From: Pacificispira sp033344895
GTDB taxonomy: Bacteria > Pseudomonadota > Alphaproteobacteria > UBA8366 > Aestuariispiraceae
DNA length: 64,000 nucleotides
Assembly (NCBI GenBank): GCA_965229685.1
Contig: OZ245920.1
Location: 372,001-436,000, forward strand
Direction of reading: 5' to 3'
The notes beneath the pieces were generated by a model. The model was not told the origin of the DNA, searched no databases, and saw only the letters and a list, made by a program, of their open reading frames with translations. Below are positions 29,610 to 38,665 of the stretch, one piece after another (positions within the stretch are counted from its first letter, which is position 1; each line of letters starts with the position of its first letter). Both the position numbers and the translations under genes were made by a program.

Positions 29610-29990
29610 ATGAGCCTGAAATCGCCTCTCGGCAAGGTTCGGGGCCTCGGCTCCGCCAAGGACGGAACCCATCACTGGTGGGCCCAGCGGGTGACCGCGG
29701 TGGCCCTGGTGCCGCTGACGCTCTGGTTTGTCTATGCCGCGCTGTCGCTGGCCGGATCGGATTTCGCGACCGCTTCCGCATGGCTGGCAAGTCCGTTCAA
29801 TGCGATCGCGATGCTGCTGCTGATCATTGCGACATTCCACCACCTGCATCTGGGTTTGCAGGTCGTGGTCGAGGACTATGTTCATGCGGAAGGCACCAAG
29901 ATCGCGGTAATGCTGGCTATCAAGCTGGGCGTGTTCGCGTTGGCCATCGCGTCCGGCTTCGCCGTACTCAAAGTCGCCTTTACCGCATAA
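29610..29990 (+). CDS. sdhD: Succinate dehydrogenase hydrophobic membrane anchor subunit
   Basis: 126 residues with three membrane helices. It starts MSLKSPLGKVRGLGSAKDGT, followed by HHWWAQRVTAVALVPL, typical of alphaproteobacterial SdhD. The haem-ligand region is FHHLHLGLQVVVEDYVH near residues 72-88. It completes the quinone site with SdhC in the inner membrane. The ATG follows the sdhC stop by 12 bases with AGGGAGA upstream. Confidence 0.95.
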   Translation: MSLKSPLGKVRGLGSAKDGTHHWWAQRVTAVALVPLTLWFVYAALSLAGSDFATASAWLASPFNAIAMLLLIIATFHHLHLGLQVVVEDYVHAEGTKIAVMLAIKLGVFALAIASGFAVLKVAFTA

Positions 29991-30030
29991 CGAGCTGTTT
30001 GCGGGAAAACCCGAACAAGGGATCCTAGTC

Positions 30031-31824
30031 ATGAGTGACGCATACAAAGTCATCGACCACACCTATGATGTGGTTGTCGTAGGGGCGGGCGGCGCCGGGT
30101 TGCGCGCGACGTTCGGCCTCGCCGAAAAGGGGCTGAAGACCGCTTGTATCACGAAAGTCTTCCCGACCCGGTCGCACACCGTTGCCGCGCAGGGCGGCAT
30201 TTCCGCCTCGCTGGGCAATATGGGCCCGGATGACTGGCGCTGGCACATGTACGACACCGTGAAAGGGTCGGACTGGCTGGGCGATCAGGATGCCATCGAG
30301 TACATGGTCCGCGAAGCTGTGCCCGCGATCATCGAACTGGAACATTACGGCGTGCCGTTCTCCCGCACCGAGGACGGCAAGATCTATCAGCGCCCGTTCG
30401 GCGGAATGACGACAAAATTCGGTGAAGGACCACCGGCCCAGCGTACCTGCGCCGCCGCCGACCGGACCGGCCATGCCATCCTGCACACGCTGTACCAGCA
30501 GTCGCTGAAGAACGATGCCGAATTCTTTATCGAGTATTTCGCCATCGATCTGCTGATGGATGAGGACGGTGCCTGCCGCGGTGTGCTGGCCTGGAACCTG
30601 GACGACGGGACGTTGCATCGCTTCGCCGCCAAACAGGTGGTGCTGGCGACCGGCGGATACGGTCGCATCTATTTCTCCGCCACTTCCGCCCATACCTGCA
30701 CCGGCGATGGCGGCGGGATGGTTCTGCGTGCCGGCCTGCCGCTTCAGGACAGCGAGTTCGTGCAGTTCCACCCGACCGGCATCTATGGCGCCGGCTGCCT
30801 GATCACCGAGGGGGTTCGCGGCGAAGGCGGGTATCTGACCAATTCCGAAGGCGAGCGCTTCATGGAGCGATACGCGCCATCGGCCAAGGATCTCGCCAGC
30901 CGGGATGTCGTTTCCCGCTCCATGACCATGGAGATCCGTGAGGGGCGCGGCGTCGGTCCGAAGAACGACCATATCCACCTGCATCTCGAACATCTGGCCC
31001 CGGAGGTCATTCACGACCGACTGCCGGGTATCGCCGAGACCGCGAAGATTTTCGCCGGTGTGGACGTGACCAAGGAACCGATCCCCGTCATCCCGACCTG
31101 CCACTACAATATGGGCGGCATCCAGACCAACTATCACGGCGAAGTGCTGACCCTGAAGGACGGCGATCCCAACACGCCGGTGCCGGGGCTGATGGCCGCG
31201 GGCGAAGCGGCTTGCGTGTCGGTGCATGGCGCCAACCGTCTTGGGTCCAATTCGTTGCTAGATCTGGTGGTCTTCGGGCGGGCGGTCGCGAACCGTTGCG
31301 CTGAAACGGTGGACCCGAACGAAAAGACCCGTCCGCTGGACGACAATGCGGCCGAAGCGGCGATCGAGCGGTTCGACGCGTTGCGTCATGCCAAGGGGTC
31401 GACCACGACCGCCGAGCTGCGGGCCGAAATGCAGCGGATCATGCAGAACAACTGCGCGGTCTTCCGCACCGGTGAGGTCCTGCAGGAAGGTGTCGAGGAG
31501 CTGAAGAAAGTCTGGGCCGCCAAGGACGACATCAAGGTCTCCGACCGCGGCATGGTCTGGAATTCGGATCTGGTGGAAACACTGGAGTTCGAAAACCTGA
31601 TCGGCCAGGCAATGGTCACCATCGTCGGCGCCGAAAACCGCAAGGAAAGCCGTGGTGCCCAGGCCCGCGAGGACTATCCGGATCGCAATGACAAGGAATG
31701 GATGAAGCATACACTGGCCTGGCTCAACGAGGACGGCTCGGTGAAGCTGGACTATCGCCCGGTCATGATGCAGCCGATGTCGAACGACGTGAAGGCCATT
31801 CCGCCGAAAGCGCGTGTGTACTGA
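30031..31824 (+). CDS. sdhA: Succinate dehydrogenase flavoprotein subunit
   Basis: 597 residues, the normal length. It oxidises succinate to fumarate on covalently bound FAD and faces the cytoplasm. The FAD Rossmann motif is VVVVGAGGAGLRA near residue 14; the flavin-linking His is H49 in RSHTVAAQGG. Active-site landmarks are QFHPTGIYGAG, the RLGSNSLLD loop and the C-terminal TLAWL region. An AAGGGA site lies before the ATG. Electrons pass to SdhB, encoded next. Confidence 0.98.
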   Translation: MSDAYKVIDHTYDVVVVGAGGAGLRATFGLAEKGLKTACITKVFPTRSHTVAAQGGISASLGNMGPDDWRWHMYDTVKGSDWLGDQDAIEYMVREAVPAIIELEHYGVPFSRTEDGKIYQRPFGGMTTKFGEGPPAQRTCAAADRTGHAILHTLYQQSLKNDAEFFIEYFAIDLLMDEDGACRGVLAWNLDDGTLHRFAAKQVVLATGGYGRIYFSATSAHTCTGDGGGMVLRAGLPLQDSEFVQFHPTGIYGAGCLITEGVRGEGGYLTNSEGERFMERYAPSAKDLASRDVVSRSMTMEIREGRGVGPKNDHIHLHLEHLAPEVIHDRLPGIAETAKIFAGVDVTKEPIPVIPTCHYNMGGIQTNYHGEVLTLKDGDPNTPVPGLMAAGEAACVSVHGANRLGSNSLLDLVVFGRAVANRCAETVDPNEKTRPLDDNAAEAAIERFDALRHAKGSTTTAELRAEMQRIMQNNCAVFRTGEVLQEGVEELKKVWAAKDDIKVSDRGMVWNSDLVETLEFENLIGQAMVTIVGAENRKESRGAQAREDYPDRNDKEWMKHTLAWLNEDGSVKLDYRPVMMQPMSNDVKAIPPKARVY

Positions 31825-31853
31825 GACCCGGCGGTCAGGAAGGATATTGAGAC

Positions 31854-32636
31854 ATGGCTGAATTCGCACTTCCCGCCAATTCGAAGATCGGCAAGGGCAA
31901 GACCTGGCCGTCGACGGATGCCGGCAAACGCATCAAGAAGTTCAACATCTACCGCTGGAACCCGGATGACAGCGACAATCCGGTGGTCGATACCTATGAG
32001 GTCGACCTAGACGAATGCGGGCCGATGGTTCTGGATGCGCTGATCAAGATCAAGAACGAAGTCGACCAGACGCTGACTTTCCGGCGGTCCTGCCGGGAAG
32101 GCATCTGCGGTTCCTGCGCGATGAATATCGACGGCACCAACACGCTGGCCTGCACCAAGTTCATCGACGATGTCGACAAGGATGTGAACATCTATCCGCT
32201 GCCGCATATGAAGGTAGTCAAGGATCTGGTGCCCGACCTGAACAATGCCTACGCGCAGCTGGCGTCGGTCGAGCCGTGGCTGAAATCCAAGACACCGCCG
32301 CCGCCGGACAAGGAACGCCTGCAGACACCGGAAGACCGGAAGAAGCTGGATGGGCTTTATGAGTGCATCCTGTGTTTCTCCTGTGCCACGTCCTGCCCCA
32401 GCTACTGGTGGAACAGCGACCGATATTTGGGCCCGGCGGTTCTGCTGCAGGCCTATCGCTGGCTGATCGACAGCCGCGACGAGGCGACCGGCGAGCGTCT
32501 GGACAATCTGGAGGATCCGTTCCGGCTCTACCGCTGCCACACCATCATGAACTGCTCCAAGACCTGCCCGAAGGGCCTGAACCCGGCCAAGGCGATTGCG
32601 GAGATCAAGAAGATGATGATCGCGCGCCAGGGCTGA
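31854..32636 (+). CDS. sdhB: Succinate dehydrogenase iron-sulfur subunit
   Basis: 260 residues. The three cluster-binding sites are complete: [2Fe-2S] at CREGICGSCAMNIDG with a later Cys in LACTKF, [4Fe-4S] at CILCFSCATSCP, and [3Fe-4S] at CHTIMNCSKTCPKG. It relays electrons from FAD in SdhA to quinone at SdhC/SdhD. AGGAAGGA precedes the ATG. It is the last gene of the operon; a strong terminator begins 24 bases after the stop. Confidence 0.98.
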   Translation: MAEFALPANSKIGKGKTWPSTDAGKRIKKFNIYRWNPDDSDNPVVDTYEVDLDECGPMVLDALIKIKNEVDQTLTFRRSCREGICGSCAMNIDGTNTLACTKFIDDVDKDVNIYPLPHMKVVKDLVPDLNNAYAQLASVEPWLKSKTPPPPDKERLQTPEDRKKLDGLYECILCFSCATSCPSYWWNSDRYLGPAVLLQAYRWLIDSRDEATGERLDNLEDPFRLYRCHTIMNCSKTCPKGLNPAKAIAEIKKMMIARQG

Positions 32637-32659
32637 CCGGGCGCAGATCCCGAAACCAG

Positions 32660-32691
32660 AAAGCCCCCGACATCGTGTCGGGGGCTTTTTT
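32660..32691 (+). terminator. Intrinsic terminator of the sdh operon
   Basis: AAAGCCCCCGACA and TGTCGGGGGCTTT form a perfect 13-pair stem with a TCG triloop, followed by further Ts (GGCTTTTTTGG). The A-rich left edge makes it partly bidirectional. Confidence 0.93.
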
Positions 32692-32783
32692 GGTGGCATG
32701 GGCGATTATTTGTAAATGTCCCTGTTGCGGCGGACCGGAACCCGATACGTCCTGCGTGCCGCGCGCGTATGGAGAAGTACCAA

Positions 32784-33386
32784 ATGTTCATTCCCGAAAT
32801 GTTCCGGCTGTCCGATCCGGAGGACATCCGTTCCATCATCGATGACTACGGCTTCGGCTATCTGATCAGTACTGCCGGGCCGGATGCCTTTCCGATGATC
32901 ACCGCCATTCCGATGCTGTATGCCGATGGTACCCTGTACGGGCATGTCGCCCGGCCCAATCCGCATGCGAAACTGTTCGATGGGATGCATCCCAGCCGCG
33001 CCCTGTTTCAGGGCCCCCATGGCTATGTCTCGCCGACCTGGTATCCCAGCCCGGAGGCCTCCGTTCCGACCTGGAACTACGTTGCCGCGGTCGCGGAGGG
33101 TCGACCGGAAAGGGTCGAGGATGCAGAAACCGTTCAATGGATTCTGGCGGAAACCGCACGACAGTATGAAGGGAATGACGGCTGGTCGCCATCCGCCACC
33201 AAGCCTGGCTATATCGAGGGCATGATGCGCGGCATCGTGGCGTTTCGGATGCCGGTAGAGCGATTGCTGGGCAAGGCGAAGCTGTCCCAGAACAAGACGC
33301 AGGATGTGCGCGACACGGTGATCCGTGAACTCGATGAGCGCGGTGAAGCGGCCCTGGCTGCCGCGATGCGCCGCGACTATTCCTGA
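32784..33386 (+). CDS. PaiB-like FMN-binding protein
   Basis: 200 residues. It matches the PaiB family (FMN-binding split-barrel, named transcriptional regulators after Bacillus PaiB): start MFIPEMFRLSDPEDIRSIID, GHVARPNPHAKLFDG, then FQGPHGYVSPTWYPS and the C-terminal AKLSQNKTQDVRDTVI. GGAG nine bases before the ATG at 32784 decides this start over an ATG five codons upstream. Its true activity in proteobacteria is uncertain. Its end overlaps the next, convergent gene by ten bases. Confidence 0.88.
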   Translation: MFIPEMFRLSDPEDIRSIIDDYGFGYLISTAGPDAFPMITAIPMLYADGTLYGHVARPNPHAKLFDGMHPSRALFQGPHGYVSPTWYPSPEASVPTWNYVAAVAEGRPERVEDAETVQWILAETARQYEGNDGWSPSATKPGYIEGMMRGIVAFRMPVERLLGKAKLSQNKTQDVRDTVIRELDERGEAALAAAMRRDYS

Positions 33387-33757
33387 GGTTGAAGCGTACC
33401 TGTCCCGGGGACGGATGGCATGCCGGGGTCGGGCAGGTAGGGAATGACCTGCCTGTAGCGATTGCCCGTCGGCGCCGAAGGGCCGGCCGCGGGTGCGATA
33501 TCGTTCACGCGTTCGGCCTCCAGCGGATAAGTCACATACGGATCCGGCATCGCAAACACCGCGATCAGGGCGCCGCAAATCAACAGGGCCGAAATGCCCA
33601 GAACAAACCAGCCGGACTCGCTGATTCCGCGGCCTTTCGACGAGGCGTTGGGACCGCCGACGCCATCGGCCATGCCGACAGACCCGCGATTCAATCCGCG
33701 TTCCTTCAGCGCATCGTCCAGCTCTCGCCGGGGCTTACGTAGATACGGGCTCGTCAT
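33377..33757 (-). CDS. Single-pass membrane protein of unknown function
   Basis: 126 residues. A charged N-terminal cytoplasmic part (YLRKPRRELDDALKERGL) is followed by one membrane helix (GWFVLGISALLICGALIAVF, about residues 49-68) and a Pro-rich periplasmic tail. There are no cysteines outside the membrane segment and no catalytic motif. The topology resembles small alphaproteobacterial envelope proteins. Function unknown. Confidence 0.65.
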   Translation of the reverse strand: MTSPYLRKPRRELDDALKERGLNRGSVGMADGVGGPNASSKGRGISESGWFVLGISALLICGALIAVFAMPDPYVTYPLEAERVNDIAPAAGPSAPTGNRYRQVIPYLPDPGMPSVPGTGTLQPQE

Positions 33758-34150
33758 GGCTTATCGACTTTGAACGCCGCGTATGGACCCCCTTGCGCGG
33801 CCGTTTCCCCCTGTTCAAAGGCGCGGGTTTATACCATAAGTCGATGTGTTGCGGAACCGTGAATCCTCCCCGTTGTAAACTCCTGTTTGCAAGGAATGAA
33901 TCCCGGATTAGGGCTGCGAGGCCGTGGAAGAATGTTTCAAGCGCCTTCGGTACTCTGAAATGCAGGTCTAAAGGACAATCTCCTCAAGCGTGTCTGATTG
34001 TGTTGCTTTTGGAACAACTGATCGGACTGATTGAATCCATCCATTTGCACGTTTCGTCGCGGGGTGCCTTTTCTGAAACCGGCGCAGGCAGTAGACTCCA
34101 ACCGGTATTTGCGCCGCCCAATCGGGCGGTTTGATTTCAGGAGATCAGGC
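33758..34150. other. 393-base divergent gap with a palindromic site
   Basis: Lower in GC than the flanks. No convincing gene; a short open frame on the plus strand has no ribosome site and a random composition. It contains the imperfect palindrome TTGTAAACTCCTGTTTGCAA at 33873-33892 (eight-base arms, one mismatch), placed between the divergent membrane-protein and FliL-like genes. No clear promoter hexamers were assigned. Confidence 0.45.
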
Positions 34151-34549
34151 ATGAAAAACTCGGTAGTGGCTTTCCTTCTAGGTGTCGTCGTGACGGCATC
34201 GGCTCTGATCCCGCATCACCCCGTCCCCGCCGCCGAGGAAGGCGCTGTTCTCTACTACGACATGGGCGCGGCCCAGGTGCAGTTCGAAACGGAAAATTGT
34301 GGCCTTCGGACGCTTCTGGTCGCCTATCAGATTGAACATACCAGCGACCAGCAGATTCCCAGAATCTCTGCGTACAAACCAAAAGTCGAATCTGTCGTTT
34401 TCAACGCTCTTAGCGAGTACCTGATGACCAAAAAAGACCCGCGCGCCGGGGCGGTGCAGCGGGTCATCAAGCGTGCCATTCAGAGAACACTGGGCGAGGA
34501 TATCGTTCAGGACGTTCTGATCACCGACATCCAGCAGATTGATCTCTGA
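34151..34549 (+). CDS. FliL-like flagellar basal-body-associated protein
   Basis: 132 residues behind AGGAGA. An N-terminal signal anchor (NSVVAFLLGVVVTASALI) precedes a short domain that fits the FliL pattern: an LRTLLVAYQIEHTSDQQIPR strand, ESVVFNALSEYLM helix and the terminal DVLITDIQQIDL strand. FliL proteins sit around the stator in the inner membrane and tune motor output. It is shorter than typical FliL (about 150-180) and not in a flagellar cluster, so the call is moderate; a paralogue with another role is possible. Confidence 0.55.
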   Translation: MKNSVVAFLLGVVVTASALIPHHPVPAAEEGAVLYYDMGAAQVQFETENCGLRTLLVAYQIEHTSDQQIPRISAYKPKVESVVFNALSEYLMTKKDPRAGAVQRVIKRAIQRTLGEDIVQDVLITDIQQIDL

Positions 34550-34570
34550 GCCCTGAAGGTGATCCGACCG

Positions 34571-35089
34571 TCACGCGTGGCGGTCCAGAAGGCAGGGGGC
34601 GTCGCGGCCACGTCGTAAGGTCAGGGATCCCGATTCCCCGTCCCCATCGCTTGCCCAGACTCCGCTCAGGAACAGCATGTCGGTGTGGAACCGGCCTTCG
34701 AACTTTCCGTCTGATACGAAGCTGTCGCTGGTGGCGTTGCGTTCCCACATGATGAAGGTGCCGGCGGCGGGGTCGAAGATCATCTCGGCTTCGACGAAAT
34801 CGACATCGTCGTTCACGCCGGTGACATATCGCGTCACGCCTTCCAGTCTGACCCGACCGTCGGGCAGCGCGTCGGCTGAGTTGAACACAAGCTGCATGCA
34901 TTGCAGCGCGGCGTTACCGAGAGATCGCTCAGAATCCCAGATGAAATAGCCGCTATAGGCATTTCCGGGTTCCAGGGTCGCCACGGGGTCCGGCACGGTC
35001 CGACAGGCTGCGGTGATCACCAGAGCGGCGGCACAGGAAAGACGAGCCACCGTCATAAGGATCGAATGTCGCCAGGAAACGGCCCGCAT
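34571..35089 (-). CDS. Exported or lipoprotein-like protein of unknown function
   Basis: 172 residues from ATG 35089, with GAGGAC upstream; ATG 35056 is an alternative start. The N-terminal helix ends in VITAACRTVPDP, which could be a lipoprotein cleavage site, though T at position -3 is unusual for a lipobox. The mature part is beta-rich (TFIMWERNATSDSF, GRFHTDMLFLSGVWAS). It follows the VOC-protein gene by 13 bases on the same strand. No function recognised. Confidence 0.6.
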   Translation of the reverse strand: MRAVSWRHSILMTVARLSCAAALVITAACRTVPDPVATLEPGNAYSGYFIWDSERSLGNAALQCMQLVFNSADALPDGRVRLEGVTRYVTGVNDDVDFVEAEMIFDPAAGTFIMWERNATSDSFVSDGKFEGRFHTDMLFLSGVWASDGDGESGSLTLRRGRDAPCLLDRHA

Positions 35090-35102
35090 TGGCCGACGTC
35101 CT

Positions 35103-35996
35103 CTAAATTTGCGCAAAGGCGATGCAGCAACCGTGCACTGAAACAGAGGGAACGATCAAGCCTGCACGGGCCCAGAGTGTTTCAATACCTCTGGAATCAA
35201 GCTGTCGGCGGAGCGCATCCAGGTCGTCGACCCCGATCCGGGTGCCGGCGAAATGAGGCGTTTTCGGCGCGTTCGGATCGGCCGAGCCGCCATACCAATC
35301 GGCGTAGGCCGACGGGGACAGGACACGCACTCGCCCGCGGGTCGTTTCGCAGGTTAGCCCCTCCTCATTCTGGCTGACGGCCTCCGGAGCCTGAAGTTTC
35401 TCCAGCAGGGGGCGCAGGGCGGCCGGGTCCTCGGCAATCATCACCACTTCCTCGACGAACCGCGCCCCGTTTGGATGCACTTGATACTCCGGTTTCCAGA
35501 AGTATTCCGGCGCGTGCTGCTGGCAGGTGAAGAAGACGGCCTCCGGCGCTTCGGGCGCCGGTACGAAGGCCAGCGAGAAGGCGACACGCACGGATTTCCC
35601 ATCCGGCAGCACCGCCTGGCGTTCAAAGTCGAACGGCTCCAGATCCGGCAGGCCGCGCCTGGCGAACTGATCCCGATCCGCGCGGGCGTCCCGGCTTTCG
35701 AAGACCAGCATGGCCAACCCTTCACGGGCCTGCAGGTAATCGTTCAGATAGGTCCCGAAACTGAAGCTGCGCTCCCCATGCGGAAACAGGTTTCCCGGTT
35801 CGGCGACTTCGATGACTTCCAGAAAGCTGCCCTGCAACTGAACCAGCCGGTTCGAGGTGCCCCAAGGATGCATGGCCCGCGGCGTCAACCGGAAGCCCAG
35901 GGCCTCATACCGCTCCGCCGCCTGGTCCAGGTCGGAAACCGCCAGAACGAGATGGTCGATGCCGCGGTCGGGAAGATAGATCGCTTCCCGGGTCAC
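35103..35996 (-). CDS. VOC (glyoxalase-fold) protein
   Basis: 297 residues of the vicinal-oxygen-chelate superfamily, of the Glyoxalase_3-like type. The first module starts GIDHLVLAVSDLDQAAERYEALGF near residue 12, with the metal-ligand-type His in IDHL; the second, about 170-297, contains HFAGTRIGVDDLDALR. The substrate is not apparent. It is coupled to the dienelactone hydrolase upstream by a four-base overlap, suggesting joint use on ring-cleavage or lactone-type substrates (inference). Confidence 0.82.
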   Translation of the reverse strand: MTREAIYLPDRGIDHLVLAVSDLDQAAERYEALGFRLTPRAMHPWGTSNRLVQLQGSFLEVIEVAEPGNLFPHGERSFSFGTYLNDYLQAREGLAMLVFESRDARADRDQFARRGLPDLEPFDFERQAVLPDGKSVRVAFSLAFVPAPEAPEAVFFTCQQHAPEYFWKPEYQVHPNGARFVEEVVMIAEDPAALRPLLEKLQAPEAVSQNEEGLTCETTRGRVRVLSPSAYADWYGGSADPNAPKTPHFAGTRIGVDDLDALRRQLDSRGIETLWARAGLIVPSVSVHGCCIAFAQI

Positions 35997-36661
35997 CCGA
36001 CATGCTCCGCAAGGAAGGCGGTCGTCCGGGCAAGGGCCCGTTCCGCGCTCTCGGCGTGGTAGCTGCTCCGGAGGTCGCAGTTGAACCCGTGATCGGCCGG
36101 ATAGACGAAGGACTGCACGCCAGGATACATCGATTCCAGCATGGCGCCGTCGGTCGACGGAATCATACCGTCCAGGTCGCCATAATGCAGCATCACCGGG
36201 CAGGTCGGCGCTTCATCCTTGAAGGCGGCGGCGGTCCCGTAATATCCGACAGAGGCGTCGAGCGCAGGGATGCGCGCGGCCGCCAGCCACGCCAGGGCGC
36301 CGCCATAGCAGTAGCCGACGGTGGCCGCCTTGAGACCTTCATCCTTCAGGGCGGAAACCGCGGCCGCGATGTCGAGGACAGGATTATCGAATCCGACCTC
36401 GACCCGGATATCGCGTCCTTTCTGGACGTCCTCGGCCTCATAGCTCAATTCGACATCCGGTTGGTGGCGGTCGAAAATCTGCGGGGCGATGGCGACGTAA
36501 CCCAGGGCGGCGAAACGGTCGGCAACGGCACGGATATGGCGGTTCACGCCAAAGATTTCCTGGATCACCACCACGCCGCCGCGGGCCGGCATCTCCGGGT
36601 CCGCGCGATAGGCGCCGAACTGGTGCCCGTCGGATGCCTTCAACACGATTGTACGTCCCAT
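35993..36661 (-). CDS. Dienelactone hydrolase (carboxymethylenebutenolidase type)
   Basis: 222 residues, close to canonical dienelactone hydrolase in length. The triad is Cys in GYCYGG (near 115), Asp in YGDLDGMIP and His in YPADHGFNC. The N-terminal half has VVVIQEIFGVNRHIR, with the Glu that gates the cysteine in the family. ATG 36661 has GGGAGAGG upstream; an in-frame extension to 36733 is rejected. It is the first gene of a small minus-strand unit with the VOC protein. Confidence 0.9.
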   Translation of the reverse strand: MGRTIVLKASDGHQFGAYRADPEMPARGGVVVIQEIFGVNRHIRAVADRFAALGYVAIAPQIFDRHQPDVELSYEAEDVQKGRDIRVEVGFDNPVLDIAAAVSALKDEGLKAATVGYCYGGALAWLAAARIPALDASVGYYGTAAAFKDEAPTCPVMLHYGDLDGMIPSTDGAMLESMYPGVQSFVYPADHGFNCDLRSSYHAESAERALARTTAFLAEHVG

Positions 36662-36754
36662 CTGCCTCTCCCGATCCGTCGCAATATCACCTTTGCAGAT
36701 ATAGGAGCGGACGGGGCGTTCGGCCATGACCAATATGCCCCGTCGATGAGAGGA

Positions 36755-38665
36755 TCAGACGAAACCGCGTTCCTTCAGGAAGGCGAAAACCTTCTCCGCG
36801 AGAACATCCGGATCGCCTTCTGTCGTATCGATCCGCAGTTCCGGATTTTCCGGTGCCTCATACGGTGAATCGATCCCGGTAAAGTTCTTGATCTGACCGG
36901 CGCGGGCCTTGGCATAGAGCCCTTTCGGATCCCGGTCTTCGCAGACCTCCAGCGGCGTATCGACGAAGACCTCGACGAATTCTCCGTCTTCCACGAGGTC
37001 GCGCGCCAATTGCCGTTCGCTGCGGAAGGGGGAGATGAAGGAAACCAGAACCAGCAGACCGGCGTCGACGAAGAGCTTTGCCGTCTCCGCAACGCGCCGG
37101 ATGTTTTCCACCCGGTCCGCCTCGGTGAAGCCGAGATCCTTGTTCAGCCCATGGCGAACATTATCGCCATCGAGGATATAGGTGTGACGTCCACTGGCGA
37201 TCAGGCGCTTTTCAACAAGGTTGGCGACGGTGGATTTTCCGGCGCCCGACAGGCCGGTAAACCAGAGCACTGCCGGTTTCTGTCGCTTCAGTTCCGCCCG
37301 CGCCTGCTTGTCGACATCCAGTTCCTGCCAAACCAGGTTGGTTGCGCGGCGCAAACCGAACGAAATCATGCCGGCCCCGACCGTCGCATTGGTATAGCGA
37401 TCAATCAGGATGAAGGATCCGGTTTCAGGGTTCTTCTCGTAGGGGTCGTAGGCCACCGCATGATCGAGGGCGAGGTTGCAGACGGCGACCTCATTGAGCT
37501 CGAGCGTCTTCGCCGCGGTATGTTCCAGCGAGTTGACGTTGATCTTGTGCTTCAGTTCGGTCACCGCCGCGCCGACCGTCTGGGTTCCGATCTTCATCAG
37601 ATAGGGCCGTTCCGGCAGCATCGGCTGATCGGACATCCAGACCAGATGCGCCGCGAACTGATCGGTAACCTCCGCCGGGGTCTCGGCATCGGCAAGGATG
37701 TCGCCGCGGCTGATGTCGACCTCGTCCTCCAGAACCAGTGTTACCGCCTGACCGGGGCCGGCTTCCTGAAGGTCGCCGTCGAAGGTGACGATCCGTTGAA
37801 TTGTGCTTGTCTTGCCGGAGGGAAGTGCGGCGACTTTCTGGCCCTGGCGAACCGGTCCGCCGGTGATCACGCCGCTGAAGCCCCTGAAATCGAGATTGGG
37901 CCGGTTGACCCATTGCACGGCCATCCGGAACGGGCCGTCCGCCCGGTCCTGCGGCAGCGGTGCGGATTCCAGGGCCTCCAGAAGCGTCGGCCCATCGTAC
38001 CAATCGGTCTTGTCGCTGCGGGACAGAACGTTGTCGCCCTCCAGCGCGGACATCGGGATCGCGGTGATGTCCGTCAGTCCAAGCTGAGCGGCAAACGCCC
38101 GGTACTCCGCCTCGATCTCGTCGAAGACCGACTGGTCGTAATCGGCCAGATCCATCTTGTTGACGGCCAGAACGACGTTGCGGATGCCCAGCAGCGAGAC
38201 GATGAAGGAATGGCGGCGGGTCTGGGTCAGCACGCCTTTGCGGGCGTCGATCAGAATTACGGCCAGGGAGGCGGTCGACGCCCCTGTTGCCATGTTCCGG
38301 GTATACTGCTCGTGGCCCGGCGTGTCGGCGACGATGAACTTCCGCTTGTCCGTGGCAAAGAAGCGGTAGGCGACATCGATGGTGATGCCCTGCTCGCGTT
38401 CCGCCTGCAGACCGTCGACCAGCAGCGCAAAGTCGATCCCGCCCGCGACGGTGCCGTCGCGTTTGCTATCGGCCTCCAATGCGGACAACTGATCTTCAAA
38501 GATCAGTTTTGAATCGTACAGCAGCCGGCCGATCAGGGTCGACTTGCCGTCATCGACCGATCCGCAGGTGATGAAGCGCAGCAGGTCCTTGTTTTCCTGC
38601 TCCGCCAGATAGGTATCAATTTCCGCGACGGTCAGCGGAGCGGCGATTTCCGGATTGGCACTCAT
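36755..38665 (-). CDS. cysNC: Bifunctional sulfate adenylyltransferase subunit 1 / adenylylsulfate kinase
   Basis: 636-residue fusion that drives sulfate activation. CysN GTPase half: P-loop GSVDDGKST (35-43), DTPGH (114-118) and NKMD (169-172), followed by beta-barrel domains. CysC half: APS kinase P-loop GLSGAGKST (471-479), FISPFRSER and VEVFVDTPLEVCEDRDPKGLY. It pairs with CysD to make APS, then phosphorylates it to PAPS for sulfate reduction or sulfation. The cysD stop and cysNC start share a base. Confidence 0.97.
   Translation of the reverse strand: MSANPEIAAPLTVAEIDTYLAEQENKDLLRFITCGSVDDGKSTLIGRLLYDSKLIFEDQLSALEADSKRDGTVAGGIDFALLVDGLQAEREQGITIDVAYRFFATDKRKFIVADTPGHEQYTRNMATGASTASLAVILIDARKGVLTQTRRHSFIVSLLGIRNVVLAVNKMDLADYDQSVFDEIEAEYRAFAAQLGLTDITAIPMSALEGDNVLSRSDKTDWYDGPTLLEALESAPLPQDRADGPFRMAVQWVNRPNLDFRGFSGVITGGPVRQGQKVAALPSGKTSTIQRIVTFDGDLQEAGPGQAVTLVLEDEVDISRGDILADAETPAEVTDQFAAHLVWMSDQPMLPERPYLMKIGTQTVGAAVTELKHKINVNSLEHTAAKTLELNEVAVCNLALDHAVAYDPYEKNPETGSFILIDRYTNATVGAGMISFGLRRATNLVWQELDVDKQARAELKRQKPAVLWFTGLSGAGKSTVANLVEKRLIASGRHTYILDGDNVRHGLNKDLGFTEADRVENIRRVAETAKLFVDAGLLVLVSFISPFRSERQLARDLVEDGEFVEVFVDTPLEVCEDRDPKGLYAKARAGQIKNFTGIDSPYEAPENPELRIDTTEGDPDVLAEKVFAFLKERGFV

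Noticed and set aside
37010..38512. 500-codon open frame antisense to cysNC
   Set aside because: Shadow of the GTPase and APS kinase fusion, which has all nucleotide-binding motifs.
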